This document shows positions 34,177 through 43,293 of a stretch of DNA of 64,000 bases, piece after piece. Position 1 is the stretch's first letter, and the number at the start of each line of letters is the position of its first letter. Under the pieces are notes generated by a model. The model did not search any database, had not been told where the DNA came from, and worked only from the letters and a program-made list of their open reading frames with translations. The position numbers and the translations under genes are program-made. The stretch lies in the NCBI GenBank assembly GCA_035192965.1, contig CP136571.1, forward strand, positions 2,686,501-2,750,500, written 5' to 3'. This DNA comes from Fuscovulum sp. (GTDB taxonomy: Bacteria > Pseudomonadota > Alphaproteobacteria > Rhodobacterales > Rhodobacteraceae).

Positions 34177-34349
34177 GGGAGAGTCCTCTCGGTTCGCGTG
34201 TCACGGGATGGCGCAGATAAGGGTCCTCCCGCCCAGAAGGTCAAGGGCCAAAGCACCCTTTTGGTTCCATCCCGCCGCCGCAACGGCAAAGATTGCCCCC
34301 GCACCCGGCCCCGACCTGAACGGCAACGCGACGCGCGTCAACGCCCATG

Positions 34350-35903
34350 TCAGGGCGCGTCGATGCGGCGCAGCACGGCAAGGTTGCGCGCCTCATCCGC
34401 CACCACCACCTCGAACAGATCGCCAAATCCCGCGCGCTCTTCGGTGTCAAAGGCCGCCATGCCGTACCAGTCCGCCAGCCACCTGATCTGTGGATTCGAC
34501 ACCACATAGGTGTAGAAATGCCCCTCGGTCAGCAGGGCCTGCAGTGCCTGCGGGTTCACCTTGCCATCCAGATTGATCGTGCGGTCATGCCAGAACCCCA
34601 GCGTCCCGGTCTGCACCGCCGATACCCAATCCTCGTCCGGCACATTTTCCTGAACCCAGTCCACAACCTGGAAATGCCCCTGATCATGATGCCCCGGCAG
34701 CAACAGCCGCGCCGTGGTCACCACCCCCAGCAGGATCGCCCCGGCCACCGCCATCTCGGCCAAGCGCGGCGCCCGCATCCGCGCGCCCAGCCACGCCGCC
34801 TGCGCCACTGCCGCCGTCACCAGCAACGGGCTCAGCGGAAACAGATACCGCGACAGGAAATGCGGCGCGCCAAAGAAGGTGCCGTAATAGACGCATTGCA
34901 GCACCGCAAACAGCGAATAGCCCAGCACGGCCAACCGCATCGGATGCCCCTCGCGCACGATCCGCCACACGAAGCTGACCCAGATGACCAGCACGATCAG
35001 CCACAACACCACCTGCACCGGAATCAGGCTCTCGATGGACCCCGGAACCGGCAGCATCGGGAACATCGTCTCGAACAACTTGCCGGGCAGAATGTCGAAA
35101 TTGCCACCGATGGGGGCCGCAAAGGATTGCGAAGTGCCGCTGATCGGCACGAACGACCCGAAATAGATCTTGTTATGCAGCAGCCACGGCAGGCCGATCA
35201 CCAGCGACACCACACCCGGCACCGCACCTTCCACCACCGCGCGCACAAACCCCACCTCGGGCAGCCGCAGCGCAAAGACAAAGCGCACGAACAGCAGCGC
35301 GGCAATCAGGAACACCGCATCGTTGCGCGCCCAGAAGGCCAGCCCCGCCAACCCGCCAAGCGTCAGCATCTCGCCCATCGTCAACCGCCGCGCCTGCACC
35401 GCGATACGCCCGAAGATCAGCACAAAGACCACAACGACCAGCACATAAAGCCCGGTCTCCAGCGCGTTCATGCTGTGGCGCGCCGACAAAGGCCCCGAAG
35501 CCCACAGCGCCGCCACGGCCCAGGGCAGAATCACCGCCTCCGGCCCCATCAGCGACGCGGCAAACCGCTTCACCGCCAGCACCGACGCCACCCAGAACAG
35601 CACCATCAACACCAGAACGATCGCCACCCCGCCCAGCTTGTCGCCGTCCACCAGCCAGAACCCCGCCGAATACATCAGCGTCGCCAGCGGCTGCACCCCG
35701 TTCGATGCGATGGTCCCCTCCGACACGCTCAACCCCAGCCCGATGGCCAGATTGCGCGCCAGCGTCAGCATCAGATAGCCGTCCTCGGTGACAAAGAACT
35801 GCGTGATCCACTCTTCCCCCAAAGCCAGCGGAAAGACCCGGAACAGGAATCCGAAGATCAAGGCAAATGCGGCAACAACACCCAGAACCCCGAAACGCGC
35901 CAT
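34350..35903 (-). CDS. Polytopic membrane protein, GT-C glycosyltransferase-like
   Basis: A 517-residue protein with about eleven hydrophobic helices and a soluble C-terminal tail of about 90 residues. The first periplasmic loop holds TEDGYLMLTLARNLA, an acidic motif in the place of the catalytic Asp of GT-C enzymes using polyprenyl-phosphate sugars. The donor and acceptor are unknown. It may glycosylate cell-envelope polysaccharide or lipid. It stands alone, with sodB upstream on the other side of a 173-base gap and the sox operon beyond a 368-base gap. Confidence 0.7.
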   Translation of the reverse strand: MARFGVLGVVAAFALIFGFLFRVFPLALGEEWITQFFVTEDGYLMLTLARNLAIGLGLSVSEGTIASNGVQPLATLMYSAGFWLVDGDKLGGVAIVLVLMVLFWVASVLAVKRFAASLMGPEAVILPWAVAALWASGPLSARHSMNALETGLYVLVVVVFVLIFGRIAVQARRLTMGEMLTLGGLAGLAFWARNDAVFLIAALLFVRFVFALRLPEVGFVRAVVEGAVPGVVSLVIGLPWLLHNKIYFGSFVPISGTSQSFAAPIGGNFDILPGKLFETMFPMLPVPGSIESLIPVQVVLWLIVLVIWVSFVWRIVREGHPMRLAVLGYSLFAVLQCVYYGTFFGAPHFLSRYLFPLSPLLVTAAVAQAAWLGARMRAPRLAEMAVAGAILLGVVTTARLLLPGHHDQGHFQVVDWVQENVPDEDWVSAVQTGTLGFWHDRTINLDGKVNPQALQALLTEGHFYTYVVSNPQIRWLADWYGMAAFDTEERAGFGDLFEVVVADEARNLAVLRRIDAP

Positions 35904-36271
35904 CTGACACCCTCAAAATGCAAAACTTAATCTACGTTAAGAACTTGAGGCCTCAACTTGGCAACCCGGGACTTCGGCCAGCACCCCGCCGCGCCCTCAG
36001 ACAGTGCTGCGGCACAAGACAATGTTGCACCGCAGCAACGCTTTTGGCGGCCCACACGCCGGAAACCGCCTTGCCGCCCGCGCCATCGCTCCGGCCTTAA
36101 TCGCAAGGCAAACAAGGCAATCCTCACCCCCGGTTGCAATCCCGGCGCGCGCCTCTCCCGCTTGCGACTGTTGGGCCAAGAGCGGCGGTCCGCGCCCGCC
36201 CCAAGCCATCGCCAAAACGAAAGGCCGGCCCCCGCAGGAACCGGCCCAATCCGTTCCGCAACCCTGCTGCG
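35904..36271. other. Intergenic region between GT-C-like gene and soxG
   Basis: The 368 bases encode no convincing protein. The left end is the A/T-richer leader of the GT-C-like gene (CTTAATCTACGTTAAG, 35936-35941 region). The right end holds the sox terminator. The middle shows only imperfect hairpins. Confidence 0.6.
36212..36247 (-). terminator. Sarcosine oxidase operon terminator
   Basis: On the minus strand a GGCCGG / CCGGCC stem (36241-36246 with 36223-36228) and a TTCC/GGGG inner part precede TTTCGTTTTGG. This is a good intrinsic terminator 25 bases after the soxG stop. Confidence 0.78.
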
Positions 36272-36823
36272 TCAGTGCAGTTCCGACCCCGGCTTCGCGC
36301 CAGATGCCAGCAGGTCGAACACATAGCGCGCCACCGACCGGAAGCAGACGACAGTAAACCCGTCCCCCTCGCGCCACAGCGCCGCCGCCACCTGCGCCGC
36401 CCGCGTCCGGCGCAACTCGCCAGGTTCCAGCTTCGCGAAATCCACTGGCGACAGCTTGGCCAGCACCTGTTCGGCCTTTGCGCCCTCCACCCGGAACACC
36501 GCCCGTGCGTCCGACACATCCACCGCAAGGTGATGCGCGCCCGCCATGGCCTTGCCGATGGCCTCCAGCGCCCCCGCCACCGCCGCATAGGGCATGACCA
36601 GCAGATATTCGTCCGGGCTCATCCAGCCGCAGGCGCGATCACCTTCCGTCACGATCCCCCGCACCCCCGGCAAGCCCGTCCCCACAGCGGCCTTCACCGC
36701 CTTGGCCAGCCCCGCCGCGTCCGGCTTGGCGCGCAGGGTGATCATCCCCACCGGCCCGATTTCACGGACCGAGGCAAAGCCCCCCGCCACAGCCCCGCCC
36801 AATGCGCTTTTGGGTTCAGACAT
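36272..36823 (-). CDS. soxG: Sarcosine oxidase gamma subunit
   Basis: A 183-residue subunit of heterotetrameric sarcosine oxidase. It has the fold of an aminomethyltransferase-like lobe, with WMSPDEYLLVMP near residue 68 and the C-terminal RSVARYVFDLLASG. It completes the complex that oxidises sarcosine to glycine and 5,10-methylene-THF. The ATG at 36823 overlaps the soxA stop by 8 bases and gives the family N-terminus. The frame upstream lies inside soxA. It is the last gene before the terminator. Confidence 0.94.
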   Translation of the reverse strand: MSEPKSALGGAVAGGFASVREIGPVGMITLRAKPDAAGLAKAVKAAVGTGLPGVRGIVTEGDRACGWMSPDEYLLVMPYAAVAGALEAIGKAMAGAHHLAVDVSDARAVFRVEGAKAEQVLAKLSPVDFAKLEPGELRRTRAAQVAAALWREGDGFTVVCFRSVARYVFDLLASGAKPGSELH

Positions 36824-39800
36824 TCGGCTTCTCCCCATCCTTGTCATAGAAGACGGCGTCCACGACCCGCGCCTTCACGGTGCCGCCCTTGACGGTGTTG
36901 AACTCTACCACCTCGCCCATCCGCTCCGGCCCGCGATGCAGCAAGCCCATCGCAATCCCCTTCTTCAGCGTGGGCGAATAATAGGTCGACGTCACGCGCC
37001 CTTGCGTATTGCCCTGCCCGTTCGCATTCACACCAGACGCAATGATATAGGCCCCGTCCGGGATCACCGACCCGTCCAGCGTTTCGAACCCGACCAGCTT
37101 CCACCGTTCAGCCGAGGCGAGGAAGTTCCGCGCCTGCCCCCGCTTGCCCAGATAGTCCGCCTTCTTCTTCGAAATCGCCCAGTCAAGGCCCAAATCCTGC
37201 GGGATCACCGTGCCATCGGTTTCATCCCCGATCATGATAAAGCCCTTCTCGGCCCGCATGATGTGCAGCGCCTCGGTGCCATAGGGCATCGCCCCAAACT
37301 CCGCCCCCGCCGCGTGCAGCGCCTCCCAGAAGGCCGCACCATGGCTCGCTGGCACCGCGATCTCGTAGGACAACTCACCCGAGAAACTGATGCGATAGAC
37401 CCGGCAGCCAAACCCGCCCAAGGTGCCATCCGCCCATTGCATGAAGGGCAGCGCCTCCTTGGACACATCCATCCCGCCCAGTTTCTCCAGCACTTTGCGC
37501 GCATTCGGCCCCACCACGGCGACCTGCGCATATTGCTCGGTCACATTGGCGGTATAGACCTGCCAATCCCACCACTCGCATTGCAGCCAGTCCTCCATCC
37601 ACGCATGGATGCGGTCTGCCCCGCCCGAAGTGGTGTGGCACAGCCACGTCTCCTCATCGATCCGCGCCACCACGCCGTCATCCGACAGGAAGCCCTGCTC
37701 GTTGCACATCAGCCCATAACGGCACTTGCCCACGGGCAAAGTGCTCATCACGCCCGTGTACAGCATGTCGAGGAATTTCCCCGCATCCGGACCCTTCACG
37801 ATGATCTTGCCCAGCGTCGACGCATCCAACAGCCCCAGCGCGTTGCGCGTATTCAGAACCTCGCGATGCACCGCCTGTTCATGCGTCTCCCCGGCACGGG
37901 GGAAGCAATAGGGCCGCCGCCACAGACCGACCGGCTCGAAATAAGCCCCGTTCCGCTCATGCCATTCATGCATCGGCGTGCGCCGCAGCGGCTGGAATAT
38001 CTCATCGCGCGCCTCACCCGCCAACGCGCCCAGCGTCACAGGCGTATAAGGCGGGCGGAAAGTGGTGGTGCCAACCTGCGGAATATCCGCATTCAACGCC
38101 CCCGCCAGCACGGCCAGCCCGTTGATATTGGACAGCTTGCCCTGATCCGTCGCCATCCCCAGCGTGGTGTAGCGCTTGGTATGCTCAACCGATTCATACC
38201 CTTCCCGCGCCGCCAACTGCACGTCGGACACTTTCACGTCGTTCTGATAATCCAGCCACATCTTCGACTTCAGCTCGATCGATGCCCCCTGCGGCATGAT
38301 CCAGACGGCCTCCATCGGCCCCTCAACCACCGCATCAGCAACCGGAGCCTTGCCCTTCTTGGCCTTCACCCCAAGCGCCGCCAGCACCGCCCCGGCCTGC
38401 GCATCCGCATCCGCCAGCGCCGCCGCAGCACTCATCGCGCCATTGGCAGCCCCTGCCGCATAGACCATCGCCCCGCCATCATGGTTCAGCGGCGGGCGCG
38501 CCGCATCCGGCCGGAAATGCGCATGCGCCGCGTCCCAGATCAGCTTGCCGCCGCAATGGCTCCACAGATGCACCACAGGCGACCACCCACCCGACATGGC
38601 CACCGCGTCGCAGGCGATCTCTTCGATCACCGCGCCCTCACCGGCCTGCAAGCAAATGGCGACAGAGGTCACCCGCTTGCCCCCCTTCACCTTGGCAATC
38701 CCGCGCCCCGCCTCGATCCGCAGCCCCAAAGCCCGCGCCTTGTCGATCAGCGCCCCCGAAGGCGCAGACCGCGCATCCACAATCGCCGGAACCGCCAACC
38801 CAGCCTCGCGCAGCGCAATCGCCGTACGATAGCCGTCATCGTTGTTCGTCACCACAACCGTGCGATCCCCCGGCGACACCGCCCAGTTCACCACATAGTC
38901 GCGCACCGCCGCCGCCAGCATCACGCCGGGAATGTCATTGCCAGCAAAGCTCAAGGGCCGTTCAATCGCCCCCGTGGCCGTCAGGATCTTGCCCGCCCGG
39001 ATACGCCACAGCCGATGCTTTGGCCGCCCGTCGCCGGGCGTGTGATCGGCCACCTTCTCATCGGCCAGCACATAGCCATGGTCATAGACCCCCGCCGCCA
39101 TGCAGCGCGCCCGCAGGGTGACGTTCTCCATCCCCTCCAGCGCCGCCACGGCCGTATCGACCCATGCGCCCGCAGGCTGACCGTCGATCACATCGCCATC
39201 CACCGGCGCGCGCCCGCCCCAATGGGCGTTCTGTTCCAGCAGCAGAACCCGCGCCCCCGCACGGCCCGCCACCAGCGCCGCCTGCAACCCGGCAATACCG
39301 CCACCCACGACCAGCAGGTCGCAAAAGGCATAGGCCTGCTCATAGCGATCCGCATCCCGGTCCTTCGGCGCTTTGCCAAGGCCCGCCGACTGCCGGATGA
39401 TCGGCTCGAACACATGTTTCCAGAACGGGCGCGGATGGATGAAGGTCTTGTAATAGAACCCGGCAGGCAAAAACCGCGCGGCCGTGTTGTTCAGCACACC
39501 CACATCATACTCAAGGCTCGGCCAATGGTTCTGGCTCGTCGCCTCAAGCCCGTCGAACAACTCTGTCACCGTGGTCCGCTGGTTCGGCTCCAGCCGCGCG
39601 CCGGACCCCAGATTGACCAGCGCATTGGGCTCCTCCGCCCCCGCCGCCACGATCCCGCGCGGACGGTGATACTTGAACGACCGGCCCACCAGCATTTGGT
39701 CATTGGCCAGCAGCGCCGCCGACAGCGTATCGCCGCGAAAGCCCTTCATCCGCTTGCCGTTGAAGCTGAAATCAAGCGCCGCCGACCGGTCGATCAACCG

Positions 39801-39827
39801 GCCCCCTTTTGCAAGACGGGTGCTCAT
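36816..39827 (-). CDS. soxA: Sarcosine oxidase alpha subunit
   Basis: A 1003-residue subunit. The N-terminal ferredoxin-like domain (GDTLSAALLAN, residues 33-43) precedes the NAD-binding Rossmann domain (GGGIAG, 175-180). From about 600 on there is an aminomethyltransferase (GcvT-like) domain that binds tetrahydrofolate (TPMHEWHERNGAYFEPVGLW). The alpha subunit binds NAD and folate, and transfers the methyl carbon to THF. It overlaps soxD by 4 bases and soxG by 8. Length is full. The start at 39827 gives MSTRLAKGGRLIDR, typical of the family. Confidence 0.97.
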   Translation of the reverse strand: MSTRLAKGGRLIDRSAALDFSFNGKRMKGFRGDTLSAALLANDQMLVGRSFKYHRPRGIVAAGAEEPNALVNLGSGARLEPNQRTTVTELFDGLEATSQNHWPSLEYDVGVLNNTAARFLPAGFYYKTFIHPRPFWKHVFEPIIRQSAGLGKAPKDRDADRYEQAYAFCDLLVVGGGIAGLQAALVAGRAGARVLLLEQNAHWGGRAPVDGDVIDGQPAGAWVDTAVAALEGMENVTLRARCMAAGVYDHGYVLADEKVADHTPGDGRPKHRLWRIRAGKILTATGAIERPLSFAGNDIPGVMLAAAVRDYVVNWAVSPGDRTVVVTNNDDGYRTAIALREAGLAVPAIVDARSAPSGALIDKARALGLRIEAGRGIAKVKGGKRVTSVAICLQAGEGAVIEEIACDAVAMSGGWSPVVHLWSHCGGKLIWDAAHAHFRPDAARPPLNHDGGAMVYAAGAANGAMSAAAALADADAQAGAVLAALGVKAKKGKAPVADAVVEGPMEAVWIMPQGASIELKSKMWLDYQNDVKVSDVQLAAREGYESVEHTKRYTTLGMATDQGKLSNINGLAVLAGALNADIPQVGTTTFRPPYTPVTLGALAGEARDEIFQPLRRTPMHEWHERNGAYFEPVGLWRRPYCFPRAGETHEQAVHREVLNTRNALGLLDASTLGKIIVKGPDAGKFLDMLYTGVMSTLPVGKCRYGLMCNEQGFLSDDGVVARIDEETWLCHTTSGGADRIHAWMEDWLQCEWWDWQVYTANVTEQYAQVAVVGPNARKVLEKLGGMDVSKEALPFMQWADGTLGGFGCRVYRISFSGELSYEIAVPASHGAAFWEALHAAGAEFGAMPYGTEALHIMRAEKGFIMIGDETDGTVIPQDLGLDWAISKKKADYLGKRGQARNFLASAERWKLVGFETLDGSVIPDGAYIIASGVNANGQGNTQGRVTSTYYSPTLKKGIAMGLLHRGPERMGEVVEFNTVKGGTVKARVVDAVFYDKDGEKPNV

Positions 39828-40147
39828 TTGTAACCCTTCCACTCCGGCCTGCGGGCCTTGATCTTCTCGATGATATCGGCGGGCGGCTCGCCCACCTGCG
39901 CGGGATAGGTGCCGAACACCTCCAGCGTCGCCGTGCAACGCGCGGCCAGAAACCACTTCCCACAGCCATAGGAATGCCGCCACCGCTCGAAATGCACCCC
40001 CTTGGGGTTCTTGCGGGCGAACATATAGGCCTCGAATTCCTCATCCGAGGAACCGGGACCGAACCGCTTCAAATGCGCCTCATATCCCGGCGAAAGCTCG
40101 GTTTCCTCGGCGGCAACGCCGCAATAGGGGCAGGTCAGGGTCAGCAC
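39824..40147 (-). CDS. soxD: Sarcosine oxidase delta subunit
   Basis: A 107-residue zinc-binding subunit. Zinc ligands are C6, C9, H58 and C62 (TCPYCG and HSYGCGKW). I chose the GTG start at 40147 because GGAG lies seven bases upstream and the protein then begins LTLTCPYCG as in relatives. The ATG seven codons earlier would place that GGAG inside the gene. It overlaps soxA. A perfect hairpin stands 24 bases before its start. Confidence 0.94.
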   Translation of the reverse strand: MLTLTCPYCGVAAEETELSPGYEAHLKRFGPGSSDEEFEAYMFARKNPKGVHFERWRHSYGCGKWFLAARCTATLEVFGTYPAQVGEPPADIIEKIKARRPEWKGYK

Positions 40148-40170
40148 GGGCAATCTCCAGACATGCAAAC

Positions 40171-40194
40171 GGCGGGCACAACACTGTGCCCGCC
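40171..40194 (-). promoter_or_regulatory. Perfect palindrome before soxD (GGCACA-N4-TGTGCC)
   Basis: A 10-base perfect stem (GGCGGGCACA / TGTGCCCGCC) with loop ACAC lies between the Pro/Ala-rich gene and soxD. The inner GGCACA-N4-TGTGCC is identical in half-site and spacing to the palindrome before soxB at 41876-41893. It may be an operator, an attenuator or an RNA-stabilising stem. Confidence 0.6.
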
Positions 40195-40225
40195 GCTGGC
40201 GGTGATCAGAAAGGATAGGGTGGTA

Positions 40226-40525
40226 TCAGGGCGTAGCGGGCGCTGCCGGGGCAGGCGCAGGCGCGACAGGCTCAGCTGGTGCAGGCTCGGCAGGCGCGGC
40301 AGGCTCTGGCGTGGGCGCAGGTGCGGCCGGCTCGGCTGGCGCAGGCGCGGTTGTGTTGTTCTCGATGCTGACAGCGGGCGATCCGGCATCCCCATCGGAC
40401 ATGGAACCGCCCGTGATGATATAGGCGACAACCCCCACCGCGACGACAAGACCGCCGACGATGAAGATAAGCATGCCGTTGGATTTGGGCGGCGGCGGCG
40501 GGGCAGATTGGCGTGAGTCAGACAT
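40226..40525 (-). CDS. Small single-pass membrane protein with Pro/Ala-rich tail, inside the sox operon
   Basis: A 99-residue protein: Pro-rich N-terminus, one transmembrane helix (residues 18-38), an acidic SMSDGDAGS stretch and a tail of about 40 residues made almost only of Ala, Pro and Glu. The ATG has GGAG eight bases upstream. It lies between soxB and soxD, 82 bases from the former and 78 from the latter, where the usual order is direct. No domain is known. It could anchor a complex to the membrane, but that is speculation. Confidence 0.8.
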   Translation of the reverse strand: MSDSRQSAPPPPPKSNGMLIFIVGGLVVAVGVVAYIITGGSMSDGDAGSPAVSIENNTTAPAPAEPAAPAPTPEPAAPAEPAPAEPVAPAPAPAAPATP

Positions 40526-40607
40526 GGGACAGTCTCCGTTAAGGCCGTGTTCAACAGCCCAACGCCTAAATCCCCGCTCCGGTTCCCCATCACGCCCGCG
40601 CAGCCCA

Positions 40608-41855
40608 TCAATGCGCCACCCCGGCGGCCACGGATTCGTCGATGAACCGCCCTTCCTTGAACCGCCACATGTCGAACTCAGCGGCCAGCGGCCCCGGCTC
40701 GCCCTTGGCCATCAGCTCGGCCATCGCCCAGCCGGAACCCGGAATCGCCTTGAACCCGCCCGTCCCCCAGCCGCAGTTGATAAAGCAATTCCCCAAGGGC
40801 GTTTTCGAGATGATCGGCGACCGATCCCCCGTCATGTCCACGATCCCGCCCCACTGCCGCAGCATCTTCAACCGGCTGATGATCGGGAAGGTCTCGATCA
40901 GCGCCCGCAGCGTTTCCTCGATATGATGGAAAGACCCGCGCTGGGTATAGTTGTTGAACCCGTCCGTCCCGCCGCCAATAACCATCTCGCCCTTGTCGGA
41001 CTGGCTCATATAACCATGCACCGTATTGGCCATCACCACGATGTCCATGCAGGGCTTGATCGGCTCACTCACCAGCGCCTGCAACGCCACCGCTTCCACC
41101 GGCAGGCGGAACCCGGCCATCTCGGCCACCTGTCCCGAATGCCCCGCCACCACGATGCCCAGCTTCTTGGTCCCGATATAGCCCTTGGAGGTTTCCACCC
41201 CCACGACCTTGCCCCCCTCGGACCGGACCCCCGTCACCTCACATTGCTGGATGATGTCCATGCCCATGTCGCTGCACGCCCGCGCATAGCCCCAGGCCAC
41301 CGCGTCATGCCGCCCCGTGCCGCCCCGCGCCTGCCACAGCGCGCCCAGCACCGGATAGCGCGGCCCGTCGATATTCAGGATCGGGCACAGCTCCTTCACC
41401 CGCTGCGGCGTGATGAACTCCGTCTGCACGCCCTGCAAGGCGTTCGCATGCGCCGTGCGCAGATAGCCCCGCACCTCGTGATGCGTCTGCGCCAGCATCA
41501 TCACGCCGCGCGGGCTGAACATCACGTTGTAGTTCAGGTCCTGGCTCAGCGTTTCATACAGCGAGCGGGATTTCTCATAGATCGCAGCCGAGGAATCCTG
41601 CAGGTAATTCGACCGGATGATCGTCGTGTTCCGGCCCGTATTGCCACCACCCAACCACCCCTTTTCAAGGATCGCCACATTGGTGATGCCGTAATTCTTG
41701 CCCAGGTAATAGGCCGTCGCCAACCCATGCCCGCCGGCGCCCACGATGATCGCATCATAGGCGGCCTTGGGGGCCGGGCTTTTCCACGCCCGCTCCCACC
41801 CCGTGTGGTGACGCAGCGCCTCGCGGGCAATCGCAAAGACCGAATAGCGTTTCAT
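40608..41855 (-). CDS. soxB: Sarcosine oxidase beta subunit
   Basis: A 415-residue FAD/FMN-binding catalytic subunit. The dinucleotide motif GAGGHG is at residues 39-44. The RHD motif near residue 183 corresponds to the region that carries the covalent flavin histidine in characterised enzymes (alignment by eye). It oxidises sarcosine at the flavin. The ATG at 41855 gives MKRYSVFAIAREAL; the frame upstream to 42191 is noncoding. It is first in the operon, with a perfect palindrome 20 bases upstream. Confidence 0.97.
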   Translation of the reverse strand: MKRYSVFAIAREALRHHTGWERAWKSPAPKAAYDAIIVGAGGHGLATAYYLGKNYGITNVAILEKGWLGGGNTGRNTTIIRSNYLQDSSAAIYEKSRSLYETLSQDLNYNVMFSPRGVMMLAQTHHEVRGYLRTAHANALQGVQTEFITPQRVKELCPILNIDGPRYPVLGALWQARGGTGRHDAVAWGYARACSDMGMDIIQQCEVTGVRSEGGKVVGVETSKGYIGTKKLGIVVAGHSGQVAEMAGFRLPVEAVALQALVSEPIKPCMDIVVMANTVHGYMSQSDKGEMVIGGGTDGFNNYTQRGSFHHIEETLRALIETFPIISRLKMLRQWGGIVDMTGDRSPIISKTPLGNCFINCGWGTGGFKAIPGSGWAMAELMAKGEPGPLAAEFDMWRFKEGRFIDESVAAGVAH

Positions 41856-41875
41856 GGCCAAACCCCCGTGACGCG

Positions 41876-41893
41876 CGGCACAGCGCTGTGCCG
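41876..41893 (-). promoter_or_regulatory. Perfect 18-base palindrome upstream of soxB
   Basis: CGGCACAGC-GCTGTGCCG is fully symmetrical and lies 20 bases before the soxB ATG. It shares the pattern GGCACA-N4-TGTGCC with the palindrome before soxD. A repressor or activator operator for the operon is the simplest reading; no regulator gene is beside it. Confidence 0.6.
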
Positions 41894-42069
41894 TCCTTCT
41901 CATATGCCGTGCAGATAATCCCCCACCCACAAGCGGCACAATCGGGAAATTTGCGACAGAACCGCCCTGCGACAGCGTCGCAGCCGTCACTTTCGCGTTT
42001 CCGCCTTCCGCCAGCCCCGCCGAAGGATTACATCGCGCCCAACCGCCAACCACAAACGGGCCCGATGAC

Positions 42070-43293
42070 ATGGAGATGATCGCCTTCTGGATCGCCGCAG
42101 GCGGCATGGGCCTCGCCATTCTGGCGCTCTTCCTGCTCGCTCTGATCCGCGCCCGGGCCGAGATCGCCTCCGCCGCCGAATACGATCTCAAGGTCTATCG
42201 CGACCAACTGGCCGAGATCGACCGCGACCTCGCCCGCGGCACCCTTCCCGCCGATGAGGCCGACCGCCAGCGCACCGAAGTGTCCCGCCGCCTGCTCGAG
42301 GCTGACCGCGCCCTGCACAGCGGCGACCGCAGCGCCAGCACGCGCGGCATCCTCGTGGCGGGTGTTCTGATCCTTGCCCTGATCGGCAGCAGCTATTGGG
42401 TCTATATCCGCCTCGGCGCACCGGGCTACCCCGACCTACCCCTCGCAACCCGCCTCGCCATGTCGGATGAACTGCGCGCCAACCGTGCCCCGCAGGCGGA
42501 AATGGAGGCGCAGGCCGCCGCCGCCCGCCCCGCCCCCGCAGCACCCGATGCCGATTTCGCCCAGTTGATGGACCAGCTTCGCGCCGCCGTGGCCGAACGC
42601 CCCGATGACCAGCGCGGCCTCGAACTCCTCGCAACGAACGAGGCGCGCCTTGGCAACCTGCCCGAGGCCCGGATCGCCCAGGAACAGCTGATCCGCCTGA
42701 AGGGCGACACGGCCACCGCCGGGGACCACGCCGCCTTGGCCGAACTGATGATCATGGCCGCAGGCGGCCTTGTCTCGGCAGAGGCCGAGGCCGAACTGGC
42801 CCAGGCCCTCACCCTCGATGCCACCAACGGCACCGCCCGCTATTACTACGGCCTGATGGCCGCGCAGGTGGGCCGGTTTGATCGCACCTTCGGCCTATGG
42901 GAACCACTTCTGCGCGACAGCCCGCCCGATGCGCCCTGGATCGCCCCAATCCGCGCCCAGATCGCCGATGTCGCCGCCCGCGCCGGGATCGAATATACCC
43001 TGCCCGACGCGCTCCCCGGCCCCGATGCCGACGCACTCACCGCCGCAGGCGAGATGAGCGAAGAGGATCGCCAAGCCATGATCGAAGGCATGGTCGCCCA
43101 GTTGGGAAGCCGCCTCGCGACCGAAGGTGGCACAGTCGAAGAATGGGCCCGCCTGATTTCCTCCCTCGCCACACTCAACCGCACGGACGAGGCACAGGAA
43201 ATCTATGCCGAGGCGTTGGAGGTCTTCGACGGCTCCCCCTCGCAGCAAAGCTTCCTGCGCGAAGCGGCGCTGAACGCGGGCCTTACCCCGTGA
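42070..43293 (+). CDS. ccmI: Cytochrome c maturation protein CcmI
   Basis: A 407-residue membrane protein. The first helix (residues 4-26) is followed by a cytoplasmic loop with a leucine-zipper-like helix (EYDLKVYRDQLAEIDRDL). A second helix (about 96-114) leads to a periplasmic TPR domain. CcmI delivers apocytochrome c to the heme ligation complex. It is separate from the ccmABCDG cluster in this window, which is common in alphaproteobacteria. Its stop overlaps the ruvX start. The second ATG at 42076 is an equally possible start. Confidence 0.93.
   Translation: MEMIAFWIAAGGMGLAILALFLLALIRARAEIASAAEYDLKVYRDQLAEIDRDLARGTLPADEADRQRTEVSRRLLEADRALHSGDRSASTRGILVAGVLILALIGSSYWVYIRLGAPGYPDLPLATRLAMSDELRANRAPQAEMEAQAAAARPAPAAPDADFAQLMDQLRAAVAERPDDQRGLELLATNEARLGNLPEARIAQEQLIRLKGDTATAGDHAALAELMIMAAGGLVSAEAEAELAQALTLDATNGTARYYYGLMAAQVGRFDRTFGLWEPLLRDSPPDAPWIAPIRAQIADVAARAGIEYTLPDALPGPDADALTAAGEMSEEDRQAMIEGMVAQLGSRLATEGGTVEEWARLISSLATLNRTDEAQEIYAEALEVFDGSPSQQSFLREAALNAGLTP

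Noticed and set aside
36594..39833. Very long plus-strand open frame (over 1000 codons)
   Set aside because: It is antisense to soxA throughout, is rich in Arg, His and Pro, and shows no family motifs. It is an artefact of GC-rich codon usage.
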